Assembly (NCBI RefSeq): GCF_010977575.1 | Contig: NZ_CP048812.1 | Span: 1,984,001-2,048,000 of the forward strand | Direction: 5' to 3' | Origin: Halomonas socia | Lineage (GTDB): Bacteria; Pseudomonadota; Gammaproteobacteria; Pseudomonadales; Halomonadaceae | Length of the DNA stretch: 64,000 nucleotides | In this document: positions 37,915-46,489 of the stretch, one piece after another | How the letters are laid out: each line of letters starts with the position of its first letter | How positions within the stretch are numbered: position 1 is the stretch's first letter | Translations under genes and position numbers: made by a program | The notes under the pieces: model-generated | The model's input: only the letters and a program-made list of their open reading frames with translations | What the model was told of the DNA's origin: nothing | Databases searched by the model: none

Positions 37915-38362
37915 GCTAGCCACTCACATCTTGAGTTCCTGAATTCAAGTAATAAGCGCAGTACCTGCGGCGTTGAGTACTCCTGAGTATTCCTCCAAAA
38001 ATACCTGCGCCGCTCTCCATGCGGCCCAGAACGGCTAGCAGGTGGATCTGACGCTTCCTAGGTGGCCAGCGAAACACCTCCCTGTGAGGTCATGATTGGC
38101 TACGTAGCCGTACCATGATCGGCATCCCAATGGATGCCAAGCAATTCCTCATGTATTTCTTACGTTTGGCAAAGGTGGCGTGCAGTGGCGCAGTGGGTAA
38201 TTGAGGAGCAATACGTCCAGCTTATTCGTAACCTGGTCCCGCCAGCCTGCTGCGATACACTCCCGGCCCCCTACCAATACAGCCCTATTTTTTTTGAGAC
38301 CTATATCACCCCTGTGATCTGAGCCCTCCCCGGGCTTAATCCACCGGCACAGGAGTCGTGAT
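37915..38362. other. Intergenic region without a recognised gene
   Basis: About 450 bases between the GntR gene and the recombination module. No coding sequence was supported. It contains the right copy of the 27-base repeat, a run of eight or more T just before it, and the ribosome site of the next gene. Confidence 0.5.
38298..38324 (+). repeat. 27-bp repeat, right copy
   Basis: Matches 11424-11450 at 25 of 27 positions, same orientation, 26.9 kb away. It lies about 40 bases before the first gene of the DUF932/ERF/YqaJ/RadC group. Confidence 0.7.
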
Positions 38363-38677
38363 ATGCCCCCACCCTGCATGCGCTGTGACTCGCAGCGCGT
38401 CATCAACCTCGAGACGGCCCGTAAGCTCGGCATCGCGGCCGGCGCCATGGCTGGGACGCTCAAGGGCGCCTATGCCTCACTGCATGGGCCCGGCAGGCTG
38501 ATACCCACTACCGCGTTCCCGATCGGCCGGGTAGCAGCAGCTGTCATGGCCGGCACCTCAGGCGGTATCGCCGGGGCGGCTGCCGGGCATCGTGTGGTGC
38601 TGCACCTGTTTCCCGCGGGTGAAGGCACGCCCTGGCTTTGCCTGGGCTGCGGCCACGCCTTCCGAGATCTCGGCTGA
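38363..38677 (+). CDS. Small zinc-ribbon-like hypothetical protein
   Basis: 104 residues with a CxxC at the N-terminus (PPPCMRCDS) and another at the C-terminus (WLCLGCGHAF), which could form one zinc ribbon. Between them is a glycine- and alanine-rich stretch (AAGAMAGTLKGAYASL, AAAVMAGTSGGIAGAAAG) able to pack as helices. AGGAG precedes the ATG by 8 bases. Function unknown; it opens the recombination module. Confidence 0.65.
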   Translation: MPPPCMRCDSQRVINLETARKLGIAAGAMAGTLKGAYASLHGPGRLIPTTAFPIGRVAAAVMAGTSGGIAGAAAGHRVVLHLFPAGEGTPWLCLGCGHAFRDLG

Positions 38678-38715
38678 CACGCGCTCTACCGTTCTTCCCA
38701 TCCCATCACATCAGC

Positions 38716-38739
38716 GCCGGCGCCTTGCCGGCTTTTTTT
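38716..38739 (+). terminator. Rho-independent terminator upstream of the DUF932 gene
   Basis: GCCGGC, a 5-base loop, GCCGGC and then seven T, 18 bases before the DUF932 start. It ends the zinc-ribbon gene transcript or acts as an attenuator. Confidence 0.75.
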
Positions 38740-38756
38740 CGTCAAGGAGCTTTTCC

Positions 38757-39725
38757 ATGGCACATCTGATCGAGCAAATGGCTTACGTGGGCGACACCCC
38801 CTGGCACGGCCTGGGGCAGCAGCTGTCGCGTCATCAACCGCTGGCGGTCTGGCGGCAACAGGCCGGCATGGACTGGCACATCGAATCTTCCCCGGTTCGC
38901 TTCATCGCCGATGGCGCGGGGCACCTCGGCAGCATCCACTCCTTCCCTGAGCAGAAGGTCCTATATCGCTCGGATACCCGGGCACCGCTGTCGGTGGTCT
39001 CGCAGCGATACAAGGTGGTCCAGCCCGAGGAGGTGCTGGAGTTCTACCGCGACCTGACCGAGTACGCCGGCTATGAGCTGGAGACCGCCGGGGTGCTCAA
39101 GGGCGGTCGAAAATTCTGGGCGCTGGCCCGCAGCGGCCTGGGCACGGCCTTGAAGGGGCAGGACCAGGTTAACGCCTACCTGCTGCTGGCCACGTCCTGT
39201 GACGGCTCCCTGGCGACGGTGGCGACCCCAACCTCGGTGAGGGTGGTGTGCAACAACACCCTGACTATTGCTGTGGACGGCATGGCCCAGGGCGTGAAGG
39301 TGCCGCACAGCACGGAGTTCAACCCGCAGCGGGTCAAGCAGCAGCTGGGCATCTCGGTCTCCCAGTGGGACGACTTCATGTACCGCATGAGGACCCTGGC
39401 CGAGCGCAAGGTCAGCCAGGAGGAAATCAAGTCCTACTTCCAGTCGGTGATCTGCAACGCCGAGGAGCCGCTGGACGATCCCTCCAAGCTGCCCAACGTG
39501 CGGGCGCTGAACCGCGTCCAGAAGCTCTACCAGGGCGAAGGACGGGGCTCGCAGCTCTGCACGGCCCAGGGCACCGCCTGGGGCCTGCTCAACGCCATTA
39601 CCGAGTACGTGGACCACGAGAAGCGTGCCCGCAGCAACGACTACCGCATGGATTCCGCCTGGTTCGGCCAAGGGGCCAGCCTCAAGGACAAGGCCCTGGC
39701 GTCGGCCATGGCGCTGATCGCCTGA
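38757..39725 (+). CDS. DUF932 protein (phage/plasmid-like)
   Basis: The 322-residue protein matches DUF932, common in phages, plasmids and islands beside recombination genes. The family start is evident (MAYVGDTPWHGLGQQLS), with the core LATSCDGSLATVATPTSVRV and VCNNTLTIAV, and the C-terminal NAITEYVDHEKRARS with DSAWFGQGASLKDKAL. CAAGGAG lies just upstream of the ATG. The role is unknown, but association with ERF and YqaJ suggests recombination-linked DNA processing. Confidence 0.85.
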   Translation: MAHLIEQMAYVGDTPWHGLGQQLSRHQPLAVWRQQAGMDWHIESSPVRFIADGAGHLGSIHSFPEQKVLYRSDTRAPLSVVSQRYKVVQPEEVLEFYRDLTEYAGYELETAGVLKGGRKFWALARSGLGTALKGQDQVNAYLLLATSCDGSLATVATPTSVRVVCNNTLTIAVDGMAQGVKVPHSTEFNPQRVKQQLGISVSQWDDFMYRMRTLAERKVSQEEIKSYFQSVICNAEEPLDDPSKLPNVRALNRVQKLYQGEGRGSQLCTAQGTAWGLLNAITEYVDHEKRARSNDYRMDSAWFGQGASLKDKALASAMALIA

Positions 39726-39757
39726 TCAACAATCATCCCAACCCCATCACGGCATAG

Positions 39758-39790
39758 CGCCCGGCCCACCAAGGCCGGGCGTTTCTGTTT
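39758..39790 (+). terminator. Rho-independent terminator after the DUF932 gene
   Basis: CGCCCGGCC pairs with GGCCGGGCG around a 6-base loop, followed by TTTCTGTTT. Confidence 0.8.
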
Positions 39791-39802
39791 CTGGAGGACT
39801 CC

Positions 39803-39988
39803 ATGTCATCGCCAATGTCATTCGAGATCTGCCGCGCCCTGACCCAACTGACGCGTCAGCTGCTGGGCGCCAATGAACGTGAAACGCAAACCCACGTACT
39901 GGCCGAGGGCCGGGTCTACCGCGTGGTCGTGTCGCTGGAGCCTGTCCCTGCTGAGCAGCTCCATGAAGTCATCAACCGCTACCTGTAA
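39803..39988 (+). CDS. Small hypothetical protein
   Basis: 61 residues, no family recognised. It has a good ribosome site (CTGGAGG 6 bases before the ATG) and sits snugly between the DUF932 terminator and the ERF gene, 10 bases upstream of the latter. That makes it likely to be translated. Confidence 0.55.
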   Translation: MSSPMSFEICRALTQLTRQLLGANERETQTHVLAEGRVYRVVVSLEPVPAEQLHEVINRYL

Positions 39989-39998
39989 GGAGGCCAAC

Positions 39999-40760
39999 AT
40001 GGCAACCACCACCCAACCAACGCATTCATCCAAGCCATCTGGGCATAACGGCCAGGTGCCGGCGGCCCAGCCACTGCAGGAGAGCACCGCGATCATCCAG
40101 GTGATCGAGCGTGCCGCCCTCAACCCCGAGGTCGATATCGACAAGATGGAGCGCCTGCTGCAGATGCAGGAGCGCGTCCTCGACCGTCAGGCGCTGATGG
40201 CCTACAGCGCCGGCATGGCGGCCATGCAGACGGAACTGCCGAGCATTACCGAACGAGGCCAGGGCAACAACGGTGGCTACGCCACACTGGAGGATATCGT
40301 CGACACCGTGCGCCCGATCATGCAGCGCCACGGGTTTGCGGTGAGCTTCCGTATTCAGACCCAGGAGCGTGGTATTCAGGTCACCGGCGTGCTGATGCAC
40401 CAGGGGGGGCATCGCGAGGAGACCAGCATGCTGCTGCCGGCGGACGTCAGCGGCAACAAGAACGCCGTACAGGCCTTCGGCTCATCCACCAGCTACGGCA
40501 AGCGCTACGTGCTGTGCGCGCTGCTCAATATCACCACCCGTGGCCAGGACGACAACGGCCAAGGCGCCGCGCCCCCGATAAAGGTGGTCACGCCGTTCCA
40601 GGCGAGTCAGCTCAAGCAGCTGATCACGGCCTGCCCTGTGACCACCCAGGAGTGGTTCGTCGGCAAGTACGGCGAGGTCGAGCGGGTACCCCGCGACGAC
40701 TTCGACAAGCTGCGCGCCTCCCTACAGAAGCGAGCCTTACCCAACCATCAACGTCATTGA
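39999..40760 (+). CDS. ERF-family single-strand annealing protein
   Basis: Phage-type recombinase that pairs complementary single strands. The family motif ITERGQGNNGGYATLEDIVD lies near residue 80, followed by VRPIMQRHGFAVSFRI and the conserved SSTSYGKRYVLCALLNITTR. AAGGAGG lies 7 bases upstream of the chosen ATG (39999); further upstream in-frame ATGs would run into the previous gene. With the YqaJ nuclease next door it forms a Red-like exonuclease/annealase pair. Confidence 0.85.
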   Translation: MATTTQPTHSSKPSGHNGQVPAAQPLQESTAIIQVIERAALNPEVDIDKMERLLQMQERVLDRQALMAYSAGMAAMQTELPSITERGQGNNGGYATLEDIVDTVRPIMQRHGFAVSFRIQTQERGIQVTGVLMHQGGHREETSMLLPADVSGNKNAVQAFGSSTSYGKRYVLCALLNITTRGQDDNGQGAAPPIKVVTPFQASQLKQLITACPVTTQEWFVGKYGEVERVPRDDFDKLRASLQKRALPNHQRH

Positions 40761-40818
40761 GCGATCGGCGAGGGATACCCCTCGCCGCTATGCCGTGGTG
40801 TCTCGAAGGAGGTTTGTC

Positions 40819-41430
40819 ATGCATATCCTGACACTGGAGCAAGGCACGCCCGAGTGGCATGCCGCACGCCTCGGTATCGTCACCATGTCCGAGCTGAAAA
40901 CCCTACTGGTCAAGGGCAAGGGGCCGGGAGGCTTCGGTACTGGCGCCATCAGCTACATGCATCAGCTGATCGGTGAGCGCATTACCGGCGAGCCCAGCGA
41001 TGGCTTCCAGGGCAATGCCCACACCCAGCGTGGCCATGCACTGGAGCCGATCGCGCGAGAGCTCTACCAGGAAGCCACTGGCCTGCCTCGCCTCGAGCAG
41101 GTCGGCATCATCCTCAACCACGGGGTTGGCTATTCCCCTGACTGCCTGGTGGACAGCAACGGCCTGGCCGAGATCAAGACCAAGCTGCCAAAGTACCAGA
41201 TCGAGCTGCTGCTGGACGGTGAGCTGCCTCAGGAACACGTGGCCCAATGCCAGGGAGGCCTGTGGGTCAGCGAGCGGGAATGGATCGACTTCGTCAGCTA
41301 CTGGCCGGGAATGCCGCTGTTCATGAAGCGCGCCTACCGGGACGAGGCGCTGATCAAGACCATCGCCGAGCGGGTTGAGGCGTTCTACGAAGAAATGGAG
41401 CGCCGCATGGCGCAAGTGATGGCGGCCTGA
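40819..41430 (+). CDS. YqaJ-family viral recombinase nuclease
   Basis: Exonuclease of the lambda-exonuclease/YqaJ kind, 203 residues. Active-site motifs: QGTPEWHAARLGIVTMSEL at the N-terminus, TQRGHALEPIARELYQEATG, the acidic SPDCLVDSNGLAEIKTK (catalytic D and E-x-K) and the HVAQCQGGLWVS helix. The start is taken at MHILTLEQG, preceded by GAAGGAGG. It probably resects double-strand ends for the ERF annealing protein. Confidence 0.88.
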   Translation: MHILTLEQGTPEWHAARLGIVTMSELKTLLVKGKGPGGFGTGAISYMHQLIGERITGEPSDGFQGNAHTQRGHALEPIARELYQEATGLPRLEQVGIILNHGVGYSPDCLVDSNGLAEIKTKLPKYQIELLLDGELPQEHVAQCQGGLWVSEREWIDFVSYWPGMPLFMKRAYRDEALIKTIAERVEAFYEEMERRMAQVMAA

Positions 41431-41441
41431 GGAGAGACACC

Positions 41442-41939
41442 ATGAACCATCGCAAGCTGAGTGCCGGCGAAACCGCCGGTACCTATCGCATCACCGACAC
41501 GGTGACCGAAGCGGAGCTGCTGAGCATCGCCAAGGCCTTCGCCCGTCGCCGGCTGGCCAGAGGACGCAAGATCACCCAGCCAGCACTGGCCTTCGAGTAC
41601 CTGCAGATCCTGCTGCAGGACTACGAGCACGAGGTGTTCAGTGCCATCTTCCTCGACAGCCAACACCGCGTCATATGCTTCGGGGAGCTGTTCCGCGGCA
41701 CCATCGACTCGGCCAGCGTCTACCCGAGGGAGGTCGTCAAACAGGCGTTAGCCTGTAACAGCGCCTCTGTAATACTGGTTCACAATCATCCAAGTGGCGA
41801 TCCCGAGCCCAGCGACGCTGACCGGCGCATCACCCAGCGCCTGAAGGACGCGCTGGGGCTGGTGGAGGTGCGGGTCATCGATCATGTCGTGGTCGGGGGT
41901 GAGGGATGTGCTTCCCTTGTGGAGTTGGGGTACTTGTAA
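41442..41939 (+). CDS. RadC-family JAB-domain protein
   Basis: 165 residues with the JAMM metal site: ELFRGTIDSASVYPREVV and the signature VHNHPSGDPEPSDADRRIT. The N-terminal helix-hairpin-helix of housekeeping RadC is missing, as in the short mobile-element versions. Starts 12 bases after the YqaJ gene and closes the module. Function of the family is not settled. Confidence 0.88.
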   Translation: MNHRKLSAGETAGTYRITDTVTEAELLSIAKAFARRRLARGRKITQPALAFEYLQILLQDYEHEVFSAIFLDSQHRVICFGELFRGTIDSASVYPREVVKQALACNSASVILVHNHPSGDPEPSDADRRITQRLKDALGLVEVRVIDHVVVGGEGCASLVELGYL

Positions 41940-41957
41940 ATCATTTCACTACATAAC

Positions 41958-41990
41958 GCCGGTGCTGCCCTTGGGGTGGCACCGGCATTT
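41958..41990 (+). terminator. Terminator after the RadC-like gene
   Basis: GCCGGTGC pairs with GCACCGGC, with a GC-rich loop and a short ATTTC tail. It separates the recombination module from the toxin-antitoxin pair. The 215 bases after it hold the TA promoter region. Confidence 0.65.
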
Positions 41991-42205
41991 CAAATCGCAG
42001 CTTAATTTTTTGTGAAACAGTCACTAGATGGATGATACTGTGGAATATTAGAGTGATACGGCCCTCTTTAGACTGGTTAACTGATATTGCATCGTTCGAG
42101 CGGAACGCAGGAAGCGATTACCACTGAAGGTCAGATAGTGGCGCTTGCACGAGTGCATGCAAAGATTGAGAATGTATGCATTGAGTGCGGTGGGGGACTT
42201 TGAAC

Positions 42206-42460
42206 ATGGCCATGCTGACTGTACGCAACCTGCCTGACGAGGTGCATCGCGCCCTGCGTGTCCGTGCAGCGCTGCACGGGCATAGCATGGAAGCGGAGGT
42301 GCGTGAGATCCTAGAAGCCGCTGTAGCGCCCGAGGGCCGCGTCAAGCTGGGCTCTCTACTGGCCGATATTGGCCGCCAGGCCCAGCTAACCGATGAAGAG
42401 TTCGCTGCCTTTGGGGATGTCCGCGACAAGACCCCAGCCCGTCCGGCGAACTTCGAATGA
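42206..42460 (+). CDS. FitA-like ribbon-helix-helix antitoxin
   Basis: Antitoxin of a type II pair. The ribbon-helix-helix is LTVRNLPDEVHRALRVRAAL, then HGHSMEAEVREIL; the toxin-binding tail runs to PARPANFE. The ATG at 42206 follows GGGGGA; ATG 42212 is an alternative. Its stop overlaps the toxin ATG in the ATGA style. It likely represses its own promoter together with the toxin. Confidence 0.85.
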   Translation: MAMLTVRNLPDEVHRALRVRAALHGHSMEAEVREILEAAVAPEGRVKLGSLLADIGRQAQLTDEEFAAFGDVRDKTPARPANFE

Positions 42461-42882
42461 TCCTGCTCGACACCAACGTCATCTCCGAACCGCTGCGCCG
42501 GGAGCCAGAGGCCCGCGTCATCGAGTGGATCGATACCCAGCCCTTGGAAACCCTCTTTCTCTCCGCCATCACCGTGGCTGAGCTGCGGGCTGGCATAGCG
42601 CTGCTATCTGCTGGAAAGCGCCGGGCTGGATTGCAAGAGAACCTTGAGAAGCGGGTATTGCCACTGTTCGCTGGGCGCGTTCTGTCATTCGACCTTCCCT
42701 GTACGCAGGCCTACGCGGAGTTGATTGCCAGGGCTCGGAAGGCAGGGCTCGCTATGGCAGCGGCTGATGGCTATCTCGCAGCCATTGCGGCTGCCAATGG
42801 ATTGTCCGTAGCAACGAGAGACACCAGCCCATTTGAGGCGGCAGGCACAGCGGTGATCAACCCTTGGAATGCTAGTGCCTGA
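42457..42882 (+). CDS. FitB/VapC-like PIN-domain toxin
   Basis: PIN-domain ribonuclease of 141 residues. The acidic active-site residues are visible in MILLDTNVISE (D), TVAELRAGI (E), the MAAADGYLAAIA segment (D) and LSVATRDTSPFE (D). Length and pattern match FitB-type toxins. Cotranslated with the antitoxin. It lies directly upstream of the methyltransferase operon and may help keep the region in the genome. Confidence 0.88.
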   Translation: MILLDTNVISEPLRREPEARVIEWIDTQPLETLFLSAITVAELRAGIALLSAGKRRAGLQENLEKRVLPLFAGRVLSFDLPCTQAYAELIARARKAGLAMAAADGYLAAIAAANGLSVATRDTSPFEAAGTAVINPWNASA

Positions 42883-42954
42883 CTTCACGGCCGAACCGCT
42901 TAGCGACGATAAACGCAGCATTCGCCAGAAGGCGAACAGGAAAAATGGCACGTC

Positions 42955-45701
42955 ATGAACGCAGTAGAAATCGAGGCAGCAATATCAGACCTGGCGCTCC
43001 AGCCCTTTGACCCGGCTGAGTTCCCCTATGCCTTTCTGGAAGCCTTCGGCAACAAGGCCACGACCATCAAACGGTTGCGCTCGGGTGCGTCCAACAAGTC
43101 CGACCTGGGCGGCGTGCTGCAGACCAACAATATCCATATCGCTGTTGCTGACGCCGAGGACGTCACGCAAACCCTTGCGGCCCTTAAAGCCAGCCCAGCG
43201 ACCACTCGTGCTAAGGCGCGGTACATCCTGGCAACCGATGGCGCGGACTTCGAAGCCGAGGATCTGGAAACCGGCGAAACTGTTGCTTGTACCTATGAGG
43301 CCTGTCCCGATCACTTCGGCTTCTTCCTGCCCTTGGCGGGCATCACCACCGTCAAGCAGGTGCGCGACAGCTCCTTTGACATCCGCGCTACCAGCCGCCT
43401 GAACCGTCTGTATGTCGAGCTGCTGAAGGAAAACCCCGACTGGGGCACGGAAGAACAGCGCCACGAAATGAACCACTTCATGGCGCGCCTGATCTTCTGC
43501 TTCTTCGCGGAAGACACCGACATTTTTGCCGGTAGCGGCCTGTTCACCGATACCGTGGCCCAGATGAGCGCCAGAGATTCCGCCAACACCCACGAGGTAA
43601 TCAGCGAAATCTTCCGCGCCATGAATACCAAGCAGGCCGAGCGTGCGGCAGCCAACATCCCGCGCTGGGCAGATGACTTCCCCTATGTGAATGGCGGGCT
43701 CTTTTCGGGCAGCGTAGAGGTGCCGCGCTTCAGCAAGATTGCGCGCTCCTACCTGCTGCATATCGGCAGCCTGGACTGGACCCAGATCAACCCCGACATT
43801 TTCGGCTCCATGATCCAGGCGGTCGCGGATGACGAAGAGCGTGGCGCGCTGGGCATGCATTACACCAGCGTGCCTAACATCTTGAAGGTGCTTAACCCAC
43901 TATTCCTGGACGACCTGCACGAGAGGCTGGAGGATGCGAGTGACAACCCCCGAAAGCTGCTCAATCTGCGCAATCGCATGGCCAGAATTCGCGTGTTTGA
44001 CCCGGCATGTGGCTCAGGCAACTTCCTGGTCATCGCCTACAAGAAAATGCGCGCCATCGAAGCCGAGATCAACCAGCGCCGAGGGGAACCGAATCGGCCT
44101 ACCGAGATCCCGCTGACCAATTTCCGGGGCATCGAGCTGCGAGACTTCTCAGCCGAGATTGCCCGGCTTGCCCTGATCATTGCCGAGTACCAGTGTGACC
44201 TGCATTATCGGGGCAAGAAGCTGGCACTGGCCGAGTTTCTGCCGTTGGACTCCCAGAACTGGATTACCTGCGGGAATGCCCTGAGGCTGGATTGGCTCAG
44301 CATATGCCCACCCACAGGAACAGGGGTAAAGCTCCATGCGGATGACCTATTTGATTCACCGCTGGATCAGGCACAGATCGACTTCGAGAACGAGGGCGGG
44401 GAAACCTATATTTGCGGTAACCCGCCTTATCTTGGGTCCAAGAAAAAAAGTAAGCAGCAATCGGATGATATGGCGATAGTTGGGCTATCCAAGGCACAGC
44501 TTTTAGATTATGTCGCGGCATTTATCGTTAAAGGCTTAGATGTAGTCAGTCGAACGGAATGCAGTATGGCGTTAGTGTCTACTAGCTCTATTTGTCAAGG
44601 AGAGCAAGTCTCTCTCCTTTGGCCTAAAATTTTTTCTAAAGCTTCAATCGATTTTGCCTATCAACCTTTTAGGTGGGCAAATTCTGCAGCAAGGAATGCC
44701 GGCGTATATTGCACTATTATTGGCTTGTCAAAAGAAGAAAAAAACCAAAGCGCCTTTATTCTGAGGGTAGCTTAAAGCTTTGCGATAGCATTTCCCCATA
44801 CTTGGTATCGGGCCCAAAGGTTATTTGTACTCCCCGTGATACTCCACTATCCAATCTTTCTAAGATGAAAATGGGGAGTAATGCTGTAGATGGCAAGAAC
44901 CTCATTCTTGAGAGAGAAGACCGTGACTTAATTATTTCTCAATGGCCCGAAGCATCTCGTTTTATACATAAATATGGCGGAACTAAAGAGCTGGTGTCGG
45001 GTATGCATCGCTGGTGCGTATGGGTTGACGATAGAGATTTAGAGGCCGCGCTCAACGTGCCGCCTATAGCAGAAATTATTGAAAATTGTAGAGCTTACCG
45101 CATTAACGCAGGACGAGATGCTCGAAAAGCATCGAAAAGACCACACGCTTTCTGCTATTCAACTTATGAGGAAAAAGAGTTTATTCAGGTGGGAAATACA
45201 ATTGGTAATTCTCTTTCTCATGTTCCAGTTGAAGTTCGTGGTAAAGGTTTTGTTTCCAATCATAATGCATTTACGATATATGGCTTGTGTTTGGTTGAAT
45301 TCTCGGTGATAATTTCTACGTTGCATAAAGTGTGGGCGGAAACAGTTTCGGGCCGACTGGGTAATGGGACGAGATATGGGAATACGGTCGTATATAACAC
45401 ATTCCCTTTTCCTGATTTAACGGAAAAGAATAAGTTTGACCTTTCCCAGTCTGCAGAGCGCATTCTTCTGGAAAGAGAAGCTCACTTTCCTGCCACCATT
45501 GCCGACCTGTACGACCCCGAAAAGATGCCAGCCAACCTACGTGAAGCCCACGAGCAAAACGACGAAGTGCTGGAGCGCATTTACATCGGCCGTCGCTTTA
45601 AGAACGATACTGAGCGCCTGGAAAAGCTATTCGAGCTATACACTAGGATGACGGCTTCCTCTCCCTCGAAAAGCAAGATACAGCGGGGTGCATTCAGATG
45701 A
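42955..45701 (+). CDS. MmeI-like N6-adenine DNA methyltransferase, frame broken at an A7 run
   Basis: A large SAM-dependent adenine methyltransferase of the MmeI-like architecture. The helical spacer NHFMARLIFCFFAEDTDIF is at 173-191. Motif I FDPACGSGNF is at 348-357 and the catalytic NPPY is at 489-492. A target-recognition region and the MmeI-type C-terminus (LYDPEKMPANLREAHEQNDE) follow. The first frame ends at 44775. The rest continues in another frame through 45701; the frames meet at seven A (44738-44744), where an eighth A would give one protein of about 915 residues. The N-terminus lacks a visible D...E-x-K nuclease, unlike MmeI. The recognition region is far more AT-rich than the flanks. 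Its stop overlaps the next gene (ATGA). Confidence 0.85.
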
Positions 45702-46489
45702 GCGGCTACGTGTTCTTTCAAATGTGGGAACCATTCCGACAGTCGCTGATTGCCGGGCACCTCTTCTACATTGAACAAGCGCAAAAGCGTTTGCTATCGC
45801 AGTTTGCCAATATTGAGCACGAGGCTGATATGGCTGCTGAGCGCTGGCTGGAAGAGAATGGCCACCATTTTGATCCAGACCGTCACGACCCGGGGGAGTT
45901 CGAAGAACGGGCGTATGACGCCAGTGTGGAGTTCTATGGACTGATGTGCGACTTGCGTGAGCAAACCAAGCTGAGTGTTGTGGCGGGCATGTACCATGAA
46001 TGGGAAAAGCAGCTGCGGGATTGGCTAGTGAGAGAAATCCAGCATTGGCATCGAGGCTCAAGCGTCAAGCGAGCCGTTTGGAAGGTGCATTTAGGCAAGG
46101 TAATGGACTTGCTGGAAGAGTTGGGCTGGAACGTGCGCGATACAGATTTTTTCCCTCGTATTGATGCCTGTCGACTAGTGATCAATGTCTACAAGCATGG
46201 TGAGGGAGACTCACTGGATGAGTTGAAGAAAAAGTATCCTCAGTATCTGAATGACCCGTTCAGGGAGTCAGAAGAGCCCCATTTCGGCGCGGACTACCTG
46301 GACTTTACTCGATTGAAGGTGACTCCCGAGCATGTTCAAGAGTTTTCGGATGCTATTGTCTCCTTCTGGAAAGCAGTACCTGACAATATCCAAGATCACG
46401 AAGGCTTGTCAGTCCCGGACTGGTTTGCCAAGGCCATGTTGAGTGATCAGCAAGCTGCAAGCTATCAGCAAGGAGGCCCAAATCCATGA
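45698..46489 (+). CDS. Hypothetical protein within the methyltransferase operon
   Basis: 263 residues, family not recognised, predicted helical and cytosolic. A stretch RLVINVYKHGEGD near residue 165 recalls the R...H signature of HEPN-type proteins, but the match is too weak to call. Overlaps by 4 bases both the methyltransferase stop and the RhuM start, so it is clearly part of that operon. Confidence 0.65.
   Translation: MSGYVFFQMWEPFRQSLIAGHLFYIEQAQKRLLSQFANIEHEADMAAERWLEENGHHFDPDRHDPGEFEERAYDASVEFYGLMCDLREQTKLSVVAGMYHEWEKQLRDWLVREIQHWHRGSSVKRAVWKVHLGKVMDLLEELGWNVRDTDFFPRIDACRLVINVYKHGEGDSLDELKKKYPQYLNDPFRESEEPHFGADYLDFTRLKVTPEHVQEFSDAIVSFWKAVPDNIQDHEGLSVPDWFAKAMLSDQQAASYQQGGPNP

Noticed and set aside
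11424-38324. 27-bp repeats as a plain transposition target duplication
   Set aside because: Far longer than usual duplications and not identical, and no terminal inverted repeats adjoin them; recombinase attachment sites or a shared control sequence remain likelier.
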